Below, in pieces: positions 1-7,983 of a DNA stretch of 64,000 bases. The translations under genes and the position numbers were made by a program. The stretch comes from Bdellovibrionales bacterium (GTDB lineage: Bacteria > Bdellovibrionota > Bacteriovoracia > Bacteriovoracales > Bacteriovoracaceae). The stretch is taken from contig JABGUH010000034.1 in the NCBI GenBank assembly GCA_018646675.1, positions 1 to 64,000 of the forward strand, in the 5' to 3' direction. Numbering within the stretch: the first letter of the stretch is position 1; the number at the start of each line of letters is the position of its first letter. The notes beneath the pieces are model-generated. The model saw only the letters and a program-made list of their open reading frames with translations, was not told where the DNA came from and searched no databases.

Positions 1-3000
1 CATTATCTAACGTATTGCCATCTAGATTTAGCGCCGCGGCCATGGGTACTGTTCCGTCTGCATCAATTTTACTATTAAATGTTGTCCAGTCTGTTCCACT
101 TAAGTAACCAGAGGTCGCTCCATCTGCTTGAGCAATACTAATATCTGGGGTCGCCCCTCCACTTGAACTTATAGGTCCTGTGGCAGTCACTGACGTTACG
201 GAGCCTGAAGATTGATCAACCCAACTCAACAGGCCGGCACCATCATTGACCAATACCTGATTGGCACCTCCGGCACTACCAGGAAAAGTCAGACTTAAAT
301 TGGACACCATGGAAGCAGCCTTTAACTCAAGAGTATTGGTATCTCCATCTCGCAGCTTAAGGCCCAAGACATTGTCTATACTGTTGCCCGCGAAATCAAA
401 GTTACTACTTACAATCCCACCCGAAGTCAGAGGTAAATCATCTAACTCTCCTTGTGTTGCCACATCAAAACAGCCTTGGGCATTTCCTGACTCATCAACA
501 CCAACAAATGACTCACCAGTTGAACACTGCGTTCCGGAGGTGGCCAGCGCTGTTGCGGTATCAGAGTTACCCTCAATCGTTGCATTAATCGTTCCTGCAA
601 CGCTCAGATCTCCACCAATTGAAGTACTGCTGGTAATTGAAACAAAACCATCGCCACGCACCGTTAATTTGTCACCATCGGCGTTTCCAACTTGCAGCAG
701 ATCGTAAGAGCTATTATCTGTACCACTACTACCAATATCTAGGTTACCGCTAGTTAAGATATCTCCTACTACCTGAACGCTAGTTATATTGCTTAACACT
801 CCACTGGTCAGAGAGTTATTGCCAAGATCGATACTGCCGGTCATTAATCCACCCGCAAAAGGTAACATTAAGTCCAGCTCTGTTTGAGTTCCGACATCAA
901 AACAGCCTTGGGCATTTCCTAACTCATCAACACCAACAAATGACTCACCAGTTGAACACTGCGTTCCGGAGGTGGCCAACGCTGTTGCAGTATCGGAGTT
1001 CCCCTCAATCGTTGCATTAATCGTTCCTGCAACGCTCAGATTACCACCAATTGAAGTACTGCTAGTAATTGAAACAAAACCATCTCCACGCACCGTTAAT
1101 TTATCCCCATCGGCATTACCCACCTGCAACAGATCATAGGTATTGGCATCACTACTAGAGCTGCCAATATCCAAAACACCACTGGTAGTAATGTCACCCT
1201 CAAGGTCTACTGAAAACCGCTCTACTGCATTCCATGTAGTTGTTATGATTTTAGTATTAGCAGCGGTAACAAGAGGTAGACTGGCTCCGATAACACCAGA
1301 AGTGGCCAGGTCTCCACCGACATTAATATTTCCAGATGCACTAACATTGCCACCGCTAACTTCAAGTTCACCGGTTCCAACATTTAATCCATCCGTGGGC
1401 AAGCTGAGAGAACCGGTCATGGTCTCTCCGCCAGAAATATTAACAAAGCGATTATCGCTTTCGGTCTCGGTGAAATAACGACTATCTAAATTTTTACTCG
1501 TATAGGCAGTAATGTGTCCAAGCTTGTCCGTATCGAAACTAACCGTTTGAAGGACATTTCCATCTGCTAAATTAACATCACTCAAGGCGCTACCATATGT
1601 TTTATGAAATAGCGTCTCGTCATTAACATCACCCATCTGAAGACCACTACCTACTTTTACCGCACCCAGGACGGTGTCGCTGGCGGGGTTTAAGTTGTCA
1701 GCGGAAATACCTGTCAAGTTGGCACCTGAACCAAAATATGTGACAGCAGAAATAGCACCGTCCACACTTAAGTGTGCAGTCTTATCCCCAGTAAAGTTCT
1801 TATCACCAATTGTAACTCTGCCATCCTTTGCACCACTGGACGTATCCTTTCTAACTCGAAGCCCTTTCTCATCAGTATCTGTTCTAGTTATTTGAGCGAT
1901 CGTGTCAGTAGCTGCAATTCCGACATCACCTGTAACATTATTCATTATCCAGTTTGTGCCAAGTTTAATATCCTCGGTTGCAATATGTGTTCCCAGGCTA
2001 TCCGAACTGGCACTAGTGGCTGGCGCCCAAGTGGCATTACCATTGGCATCAGACATTAAGACCAACCCCGATGCCCCATTGGGATTACTACCACCAAGAG
2101 AGGTTAACTGTAGTGGGCCATCGACATTAACGACTTGGCCACTGCCTGATGTCACTGACAAGACAAGATTATCACTTAAATTTGTAGGACTAATTTGGCT
2201 ACTAGTTACCGAAATATCCCCCACCTGTGCACAGTTGGTACCATCTGCCAAACATAGATTTACCCCACCAATTTTGGGTACACCAGTCGTACTATCTATG
2301 GTCAACAACGTATTGTTCTCCGGCCCAATCTGTAAATCACCACCATTGTTGTAAATATGAAACGCATCAGTTCCATCTTCGAAAACCAAACGAACATCTC
2401 CCGATATATCTGGAAAAATTAGATATCTATTGTTAGCATCAAACTGAGCAATTTGGTTTACTTCGGTGCCAACGTCGACATTAATAGTTCCTGTATTCTC
2501 AATAATGCCAAGTGCATTTCCGTTGTTAGTAAATAAAATCCCGGTTCCCTCATCCACATCTACAATTGGTTCATTGTTAGCATCCACAACTTGAGTAATA
2601 GCGGCAGCAAAGGTTTTTACTGACCAATCAGTTCCATCCCACATCATAAACTGGTTAGCGACTCCATCTGGTCCACTTTCTAAGTTAGCTGGGGCCACAG
2701 AATTATCCTGTAAGTCATAAACCACTAGTGGAACACTGGTATCACCAGATGCGGTAGTGATAACCATCTGATAGGTAGCACCTAAGGCAAAGGTTAAAGC
2801 CTCTGTTGCAACAGCCACAAACTCTGTTGCTGATTTGCTGTTAAAAGCTAAAGTGGCAACATCAGCATCAGTATCATCAACAATCTTCACTGCAGTAATC
2901 ACATCCAGCTTCCGACCGGTAACAACAAATTCATTACCATTCTCCAATTTCACAGTGATAATTTTAAAGGCAGTATTATCAGTATCTGTACTAAGGCCGG

Positions 3001-3115
3001 CATACTCATCATTGATCCCTAAACCCTTCTCCTCCTTACAGGCAGTAAGGCTCAACAGTACTAAAACTGATAGCAGAACCAGAGTATAGCGATAAATAGT
3101 TGCAAAATTATTCAA
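1..3115 (-). CDS. Giant surface lipoprotein with tail-fibre-like repeats (C-terminus cut by window edge)
   Basis: The minus-strand frame is open from a TTG at 3115 to the left edge, so at least 1038 residues are present and the C-terminus is missing. TTG is chosen because AGGAG lies five bases upstream and no ATG fits. The N-terminus is a lipoprotein signal, a hydrophobic stretch ending L-T-A-C, so the mature protein should be lipidated at Cys26. The rest is low-complexity, Gly/Ser/Thr/Asn/Asp-rich beta sequence. It includes the phage-tail-fibre signature GGETMTGSL, TDWTTFNSK-like segments, and modules with the pattern TSGTQCSTGESFVGVDE. Such modules are familiar from trimeric fibre and adhesin proteins of Bdellovibrio-like bacteria and from phage tail fibres. 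I infer an envelope-anchored adhesive fibre; the ligand is unknown. Two modules are nearly identical (see repeat entry). Confidence 0.8.
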   Translation of the reverse strand, partial: MNNFATIYRYTLVLLSVLVLLSLTACKEEKGLGINDEYAGLSTDTDNTAFKIITVKLENGNEFVVTGRKLDVITAVKIVDDTDADVATLAFNSKSATEFVAVATEALTFALGATYQMVITTASGDTSVPLVVYDLQDNSVAPANLESGPDGVANQFMMWDGTDWSVKTFAAAITQVVDANNEPIVDVDEGTGILFTNNGNALGIIENTGTINVDVGTEVNQIAQFDANNRYLIFPDISGDVRLVFEDGTDAFHIYNNGGDLQIGPENNTLLTIDSTTGVPKIGGVNLCLADGTNCAQVGDISVTSSQISPTNLSDNLVLSVTSGSGQVVNVDGPLQLTSLGGSNPNGASGLVLMSDANGNATWAPATSASSDSLGTHIATEDIKLGTNWIMNNVTGDVGIAATDTIAQITRTDTDEKGLRVRKDTSSGAKDGRVTIGDKNFTGDKTAHLSVDGAISAVTYFGSGANLTGISADNLNPASDTVLGAVKVGSGLQMGDVNDETLFHKTYGSALSDVNLADGNVLQTVSFDTDKLGHITAYTSKNLDSRYFTETESDNRFVNISGGETMTGSLSLPTDGLNVGTGELEVSGGNVSASGNINVGGDLATSGVIGASLPLVTAANTKIITTTWNAVERFSVDLEGDITTSGVLDIGSSSSDANTYDLLQVGNADGDKLTVRGDGFVSITSSTSIGGNLSVAGTINATIEGNSDTATALATSGTQCSTGESFVGVDELGNAQGCFDVGTQTELDLMLPFAGGLMTGSIDLGNNSLTSGVLSNITSVQVVGDILTSGNLDIGSSGTDNSSYDLLQVGNADGDKLTVRGDGFVSITSSTSIGGDLSVAGTINATIEGNSDTATALATSGTQCSTGESFVGVDESGNAQGCFDVATQGELDDLPLTSGGIVSSNFDFAGNSIDNVLGLKLRDGDTNTLELKAASMVSNLSLTFPGSAGGANQVLVNDGAGLLSWVDQSSGSVTSVTATGPISSSGGATPDISIAQADGATSGYLSGTDWTTFNSKIDADGTVPMAAALNLDGNTLDN
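462..1144 (-). repeat. In-frame direct repeat inside the fibre lipoprotein gene
   Basis: Two copies of about 251 bp (462-712 and 894-1144) are offset by exactly 432 bp, which is 144 codons. They differ at only a few, mostly third-position, bases. Each encodes a module running from a KLTVRGDGF segment to a GNAQGCFDV segment and contains two cysteines. The high nucleotide identity points to recent duplication or gene conversion of a fibre module. Confidence 0.85.
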
Positions 3116-3243
3116 ACCAGCTCCTGTAAACGTACTAATCGAGGCCTAATCAAACTTCCCGACACGTCGAGTTATTTAACTATTATGCCTCAACACTCTG
3201 ATCGGAAAAAAACATATAAAGATTAACTGATATTATTGTTGTA

Positions 3244-3276
3244 ATTATAGACAGTTAGCCTGTAATTACAGGTAAC
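3244..3276 (-). promoter_or_regulatory. Putative promoter and operator of the fibre lipoprotein gene
   Basis: On the minus strand a perfect TATAAT lies at 3249-3244, about 130 bases before the TTG start. Just upstream, over the expected -35 position, is a near-perfect inverted repeat at 3254-3276 with the core CCTGTAATTACAGG flanked by GTTA/TAAC. A second, weaker copy of the half-pattern (TGTAATTATAG, 3240-3250) is spaced 21 bp from the first (TGTAATTACAG, 3261-3271), two helical turns. This geometry fits a repressor operator overlapping a sigma-70-type promoter. The regulator is unknown. Confidence 0.45.
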
Positions 3277-3346
3277 TCAGCCACAATGAGAAAATCTGGT
3301 AGAAAGTAGAATCTGCCACAAATAAGTGTCAGTTAATAACTATTAG

Positions 3347-4345
3347 TTATTTAAGGCAGAACCCCTCTTTGAAAAGGTCATGTAACCGGATTAAGCCCAC
3401 AAATTTACCCTGCTTATCCACAACCGGTAAAATAGTGATCTGGCTCTCTCGCTGTTCCATTAAAATTAGGGCGTCATGGGCCAAAGAGTCTGGAGTTACA
3501 GTCACAGGAGAGCTATTCATTATCTCCTTTGCAGGGCTCGTCAATCCATGACTACTCCGAGCAAAGGTACGTCGAATGTCTCCCTCAACAATAATTCCGA
3601 GGAAGGCACCATCTGGGTCAGTAACCGCACACCCTCCCAAGTTTTTCTGAGTCATCAACAATATTACATCTTGCAGAGTAACCTCTAAAGCAGCAACTGG
3701 GCACTCTGTTATCGGCCACATCAGGTCTGACACTTTCATTCTGAGGGATTTTCCCAATATTCCCCCAGGATGATTAACTGCAAATCCCTCTCGTGACAAG
3801 CCGGTTATACTCTCGTAGAGAACTGCTAGAGCATCTCCCATCGCCATCGCAAGAGTAGAACTAGCGGTAGGGGCTTGATTATTGACACACGCTTCCTGGC
3901 CAACTGAGCAATCAAAGGTTACACCACACCTTTCACCAATCGGAGATTTTATCTGACCAAGTAATCCGATCGTCATCTGGGGCCCAACGGGTAGAAATGG
4001 CAGTAGCTTGATCAGCTCCTCGGTAGTTCCAGATTTACTCAATAATACCACTGCATCCATCGGGCGAATTCGCCCAATATCCCCATGCAGAGCATCTGTA
4101 GGGTGAAGAAAAAAGGAGGGTAACCCCAGGGAGGAGAAGGTGGAAGCTAATTTGCTGGCCACTAGGCCAGATTTCCCTACACCCAAAAAATAGAGGGTCC
4201 CTAGATCCTGATTGAGCCGGTTAAAGATCTCCACCATCCGCGAAATATCTTCCTGGCCGACTCGCACTTGGGCCGCCAGCAGAGCATCCGCCTCCAATGA
4301 TAGGACATCTTTGACTATTTGATGGTAACTAGTCACAGATACCAC
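3347..4345 (-). CDS. kdsD: Arabinose-5-phosphate isomerase (KdsD/KpsF family)
   Basis: This 332-residue protein has the family's usual length and architecture: an N-terminal SIS sugar-isomerase domain (residues about 40-195) and two C-terminal CBS domains (about 205-330). Visible motifs are GVGKSG at 55-60, HPTDALHGD at 81-89, SKSGTTEE and the NHPGG segment before the CBS pair. The family converts ribulose-5-phosphate to arabinose-5-phosphate, the first step to Kdo for lipopolysaccharide, in the cytoplasm. The start used is a GTG with another in-frame GTG three codons on; either is possible. Its 5' end is divergent from the next gene with almost no intergenic space. Confidence 0.9.
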   Translation of the reverse strand: MVSVTSYHQIVKDVLSLEADALLAAQVRVGQEDISRMVEIFNRLNQDLGTLYFLGVGKSGLVASKLASTFSSLGLPSFFLHPTDALHGDIGRIRPMDAVVLLSKSGTTEELIKLLPFLPVGPQMTIGLLGQIKSPIGERCGVTFDCSVGQEACVNNQAPTASSTLAMAMGDALAVLYESITGLSREGFAVNHPGGILGKSLRMKVSDLMWPITECPVAALEVTLQDVILLMTQKNLGGCAVTDPDGAFLGIIVEGDIRRTFARSSHGLTSPAKEIMNSSPVTVTPDSLAHDALILMEQRESQITILPVVDKQGKFVGLIRLHDLFKEGFCLK

Positions 4346-4381
4346 TTAACACTTAGTATTTTTTTACTTAACATAATAAAT

Positions 4382-4951
4382 ATGATCATAATGATCTTTA
4401 AATACTATTTCCATCAATTTGCACCACTTTGGAGAAAAAACTCCTTATTGTTGCTTATGACAGTGCTTTTAACCAGCTCTTGTGCCTCCTATAAGCAGTT
4501 TAAACATATGTCTGAGGAATTTGAGATCCCCTATAAGATCTTTAAGTCATCGCAGGATCAAGCATGGCAAGCCGTACTACAGGTTATGCAGCACTATGAG
4601 CTAGAGTTAAAAAACTATGAAGCTGGGGTAATCAAGACTCGCTGGATAGACAACACACTCGAACTGAACTTTGCTGACTCTTTTGGCCGCAGTGATGCTG
4701 TAAAGGCAGCCAAGTTTAGGTTGATCATCAATGTAGTTAAGGGATTTAGCTCTAGGCGCGAAGTTAGCAAGGTAACTGTTTTCAAGCGACAACTAGTGCA
4801 ACAGGACTTTCTTCACGGATGGAGAGAGATTCCAACTGATGGCATTACAGAGCAAACCATCCTCTACCGCATCAATCGTATTATCAAAATTGATAATCAG
4901 TTAAAGCGAATTGAGAAAAAAGAGAGTGATAAGTTAGAGGCTGATATTTAG
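4382..4951 (+). CDS. Small lipoprotein of unknown function (BamC-like size and layout)
   Basis: About 190 residues. A basic N-terminus (RKNS) precedes a hydrophobic stretch ending L-T-S-S-C, a lipoprotein signal. The mature part begins ASYKQFKHMSEEFEIPY and contains a compact alpha/beta-looking domain with W-rich segments (QAWQAVLQVM, KTRWIDNTLEL), then a Lys/Glu-rich tail. The length and single domain recall small outer-membrane lipoproteins such as BamC, but I cannot claim homology. The frame stays open back to 4319; I prefer ATG 4382 (or 4391) because it gives a normal signal peptide, although no clear ribosome-binding site is seen. It is followed closely by a convergent gene. Confidence 0.6.
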   Translation: MIIMIFKYYFHQFAPLWRKNSLLLLMTVLLTSSCASYKQFKHMSEEFEIPYKIFKSSQDQAWQAVLQVMQHYELELKNYEAGVIKTRWIDNTLELNFADSFGRSDAVKAAKFRLIINVVKGFSSRREVSKVTVFKRQLVQQDFLHGWREIPTDGITEQTILYRINRIIKIDNQLKRIEKKESDKLEADI

Positions 4952-4960
4952 GAGTCGTGG

Positions 4961-5758
4961 TTATTTTGCCGCAAGTAATCCCTGCCAAAATTTACGTCTA
5001 TCTTCCCGCTTATCTCCCTGGGGTGGTATTTTGCCGGTAATTTTGGATAAAGAGTAGTTCAGTGGCTCGAAGATATCATTATAATTTTGATTAACTACCA
5101 TCTTAAGCAGTGCTTTTTCTGCTATCTGGTAGTTAAGATCACCTAAGGTGCGAATTGCTTTACCAATAATCGGAGTCCGCTTTCTCGCCTTTTTACTCTT
5201 AGGTGTTTGATAATAGTTCTGACCATTAAAAAGCATCTTCCAAACGGCCCTACCCTGCTTACTAAGCCTCAACTTACGAACATTCTCTAAAGCTTGTAAC
5301 CTCACTAACATAGAGCGATCTGCGAGAGCCTTAGCATATTGTACTCCGTACTGATCTGCCTTAATCGCCAACATGGTTTTTAAACTTGCCAATCTCATTA
5401 CCCAGTTTGGATGATCTAAAAATTTAGCAATAAATGGGGAAGCACTTTTACCCATGATTCTTCCCAATAGAAAAGTTGCCACCCACCGATTCTTATCTGG
5501 ATACTTACCATCCTTCATCACCAAGATGATTGTTGGTACTGCGGCACCTCCGAGTTGAAGAACCTCATTTTGTAATTGAGTCAATTCATGTTTATGTTGG
5601 TATAATTTTGAAAACTTACTCAACAGTTGCTCAGCAGAAAATTTTCTCTCGCTGGATATTGCTGTAACAGGAAAAATCTCAATAACAATTAGTAGTGCAA
5701 TAACGAACAGTAGTTTTAATTGCTGTTTGCAGTTTGTACTATCCCAACATTTTTTCAA
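4961..5758 (-). CDS. Exported HEAT-repeat-like protein
   Basis: About 265 residues. I start it at TTG 5758, overlapping the end of the upstream coiled-coil gene by 20 bases, because this places lysines directly before a hydrophobic signal segment (LLFVIALLIVIEIF). The mature region is alpha-helical with HEAT/Armadillo-like spacing: segments such as GGAAVPTIILVMK, NRWVATFLLGRIMGKSA, HPNWVMRLASLKTML and RSMLVRLQALENVRKL repeat at 35-40 residue intervals. HEAT solenoids act as protein-binding scaffolds. The overlap suggests co-translation with the upstream gene, possibly as partner envelope proteins. No enzyme motif is visible. The frame is open further upstream (to 5836), but those starts would overlap more. 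Confidence 0.6.
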   Translation of the reverse strand: MKKCWDSTNCKQQLKLLFVIALLIVIEIFPVTAISSERKFSAEQLLSKFSKLYQHKHELTQLQNEVLQLGGAAVPTIILVMKDGKYPDKNRWVATFLLGRIMGKSASPFIAKFLDHPNWVMRLASLKTMLAIKADQYGVQYAKALADRSMLVRLQALENVRKLRLSKQGRAVWKMLFNGQNYYQTPKSKKARKRTPIIGKAIRTLGDLNYQIAEKALLKMVVNQNYNDIFEPLNYSLSKITGKIPPQGDKREDRRKFWQGLLAAK

Positions 5759-6947
5759 ACTCACCAAGCAGCTCCTCTGCCGACTTATCGCCCTCTTCTG
5801 GTTTTCCATCATCACCATCTGCCTCGGCCGTAACATCTACCGGGTCTTCGCCACCAGCAACCTCTGCTTCGGGAATATCAGGTTCTGGTATATCACTACC
5901 AGCGCCTATCTCCTTCTCTAAGGCAACTACTTCCGGAGGCAGCTCACTACTACTAGCAGCTGGTTCTTCCGCTGCCTCCTCACTAGCAGGCTCCTCTGCC
6001 GCCTCTTCACTGGCTGCAGGCTCCTCTGCCACCTCTTCACTGGCTTCAGGCTCCTCTGCCACCTCTTCACTGGCCTCAGGCTCCTCTGCCGCCTCTTCAC
6101 TGGCTTCAGGCTCCTCTTCCGCCTCTCCCTCGCTGGCCACTTGATCCAACTGCTCAGCTATAGCAGCATTTCTTTCGGTCTCATCATCCGTACTAGAATC
6201 ATCACCTTCTTGGTCTACATCCTCTGAAGATGGCTGCTCATCCGTTGGATATTCACCCTTTAGCGCTGCCAAAGACTTCTTTAACTCCTCATTCTGGTGT
6301 TGCAGTCGCTTAAGATTTGCTAAATCCTCTTCAATTATCTCATACTCTATCAACTTATCTTTTAGCTCATCTCGCTCACTTGTAATCTCCACTAGCTGTT
6401 TCGCTGTTTCATCACCAGCACCAGCAGTCTCTGATTTTATACTCTCAATCTCTTTTTTAAGAGTTTCAATCTCTTTCTTGTGCTTGGCGTCATCCGCGCT
6501 CCCGCTCTCCTTGGAGACACTCTCCATCTGGCGCAATTGATCTTCCAGCTCCATAATTATCTGCTCTTTTTCACTAACCGTACTTTTTAGCTGAGCAATT
6601 TCTGCCCCAAGACGTTTAACTTCCTCAGGGTCTCCTTGCTGAACACTTCCACGTCCCAGATCCGCCACTGGCATAACTGAAGGTATTCCCTCACCAAGCT
6701 CCAGTCCACCACCACGAAAAAGTGATGATTTTAATGCATTAGAATTTTGAATAATTGAATCGAGATAATTCTTGAGCACACTAGCAGGAATCTGATGTGA
6801 GAGTTGCTGGAATTGTCGACGATTATATAGCCAGTAAACAACCATCAACACCAGCAATATGACTAACAATGAGATGATGATCGCAATGGACTCATCGGTA
6901 AATTTAGTCAACGTAAGATCAATAATCTCCGACACTATCCCCTCCAT
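5739..6947 (-). CDS. Membrane-anchored coiled-coil protein with acidic decapeptide repeats
   Basis: 402 residues. There is a single transmembrane helix at about residues 21-41 (IAIIISLLVILLVLMVVYW), then a conserved-looking juxtamembrane block (IPASVLKNYLDSIIQNSNAL). A coiled coil follows at about 105-235, rich in E/K/L/Q heptads, and then a very acidic region carrying tandem EASEEVAEEP units at about 275-320. No catalytic motif is seen. It looks like a scaffold or spacer protein on the inner face of the membrane, or crossing the periplasm if the orientation is reversed. It is translationally overlapped with the HEAT-like gene downstream. I do not recognise a named family. Confidence 0.65.
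   Translation of the reverse strand: MEGIVSEIIDLTLTKFTDESIAIIISLLVILLVLMVVYWLYNRRQFQQLSHQIPASVLKNYLDSIIQNSNALKSSLFRGGGLELGEGIPSVMPVADLGRGSVQQGDPEEVKRLGAEIAQLKSTVSEKEQIIMELEDQLRQMESVSKESGSADDAKHKKEIETLKKEIESIKSETAGAGDETAKQLVEITSERDELKDKLIEYEIIEEDLANLKRLQHQNEELKKSLAALKGEYPTDEQPSSEDVDQEGDDSSTDDETERNAAIAEQLDQVASEGEAEEEPEASEEAAEEPEASEEVAEEPEASEEVAEEPAASEEAAEEPASEEAAEEPAASSSELPPEVVALEKEIGAGSDIPEPDIPEAEVAGGEDPVDVTAEADGDDGKPEEGDKSAEELLGEFEKMLG
5990..6126 (-). repeat. Tandem 30-bp coding repeat (EASEEVAEEP)
   Basis: Four to five tandem copies of a 30-bp unit encode a ten-residue Glu/Ala/Pro/Ser repeat inside the coiled-coil protein. Copies differ by a few bases (V/A alternation; one copy is shortened), and the array is the type that changes copy number by slippage without shifting frame. 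Confidence 0.8.
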
Positions 6948-7113
6948 GGCAATAACGACTTCAAATGAATCTTCAGGTGCACAGCACTTTTACGGCACCA
7001 GATTTAGCTCTCTCCTCATCCGTAAAGAAAGATACTTTGTTAAAATTATAAGAGTTATACGGATTTACGTCAACTTTATGCCATCCATCAAGCATGAAAG
7101 ATCTTTGCCCTAC

Positions 7114-7983
7114 CTATACCCTAGTTGTTAGATCAGACAATCGCTGTAAGTATGAACCGGAATGACAGTGATTAACCCAACCTCGATGAATATGCTCAGT
7201 CAACTGATGCTGATAGTGCTCCCATCCGCCAATTTTTACCACCGGTACAATCCCCTGCACAGAATTAGTACAAAATACCTCCTGCGCCCCCCGAAGTATT
7301 GAGGGGGCAAGCTCATCCTCAATCACCTGAAGTCCTGCCGCCCTCATACTTAAAATCAACTGGCCACGAATAATGCCAGGAAATATATTACAAGTTATTG
7401 CCGGAGTGTAGATACGGCGGTTCATCACAAAAAAGATATTACTAGTTGTACACTCCGCAATATTTCCCCGCTGATTGAAGAGTAGTACATCATCTACACC
7501 TTGCTGGTGAGCACTCTTTTGTAACCTTATTGCTCCAGCATAATTACCTAACTTAAGATATAATGGATGGGATGACGGGTAGAGCGGAAAAGACTCATCA
7601 CAAATTAAGGATCGTTTAGGATTCATCTGAAATATTGATTGCTGTTTACTACTAGTAATCAGATAGTCTAAATTGGGTACTTCCTTTAATACTAACGAAT
7701 CATCCTCAGCGCTATCCGCAAAAATAGTAATCCGAAAGCGTAGATCACTCTCTAGGTTTTGCTGCTTTAACTTAATTAATTGAGAGATTATCTGCTTTTT
7801 CATCCTACGAGCGCCCGCTTCAGGTGAAAATAGATAGTCTGCCCCTAAAAATAGACGCTCTAAGTGTTGCTCAAGATATAGAAAAGAGTGATCAGCAGTA
7901 GTAAAAGATGTGAAAACGGTCTCACCATAAAGGAAGCCACGCCGATATTTAGAAAATGTTGTATCAAAATTCCGCGTGGACAC
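7114..7983 (-). CDS. pabC: Class IV PLP aminotransferase / aminodeoxychorismate lyase-like
   Basis: 289 residues, matching the usual length of fold-type IV PLP enzymes. The start region RRGFLYGETVFTSF, the candidate PLP lysine K144 in KLGNY, the block NIAECTTSNIFF with E177, and FPGIIRGQL are the standard family motifs. Family members are 4-amino-4-deoxychorismate lyase (folate), branched-chain aminotransferase and D-amino-acid aminotransferase. The compact N-terminus and lack of the longer BCAT signature make a PabC-type assignment most likely, but substrate cannot be fixed from sequence alone. The start is a GTG whose first base follows the TA of the nrfD-like gene's stop, with AAGGAG just upstream, so it is coupled to the respiratory operon. 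Confidence 0.7.
   Translation of the reverse strand: MSTRNFDTTFSKYRRGFLYGETVFTSFTTADHSFLYLEQHLERLFLGADYLFSPEAGARRMKKQIISQLIKLKQQNLESDLRFRITIFADSAEDDSLVLKEVPNLDYLITSSKQQSIFQMNPKRSLICDESFPLYPSSHPLYLKLGNYAGAIRLQKSAHQQGVDDVLLFNQRGNIAECTTSNIFFVMNRRIYTPAITCNIFPGIIRGQLILSMRAAGLQVIEDELAPSILRGAQEVFCTNSVQGIVPVVKIGGWEHYQHQLTEHIHRGWVNHCHSGSYLQRLSDLTTRV

Noticed and set aside
261-3089. Plus-strand reading frames across the left region, some over 100 codons
   Set aside because: They are antisense to one continuous minus-strand lipoprotein frame that has a signal peptide, a ribosome-binding site and clear module repeats. The plus-strand translations are Ser/Pro/Leu-rich mirror sequences.
3334-3351. AT-only inverted repeat (AATAACTA/TAGTTATT) at the kdsD stop as a terminator
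   Set aside because: The stem has no G or C beyond one pair and no T-run follows; it is probably chance in AT-rich sequence.
5734-6144. Plus-strand frame rich in Ser/Ala repeats
   Set aside because: It is the antisense of the EASEEVAEEP repeat array; repetitiveness alone keeps it open.
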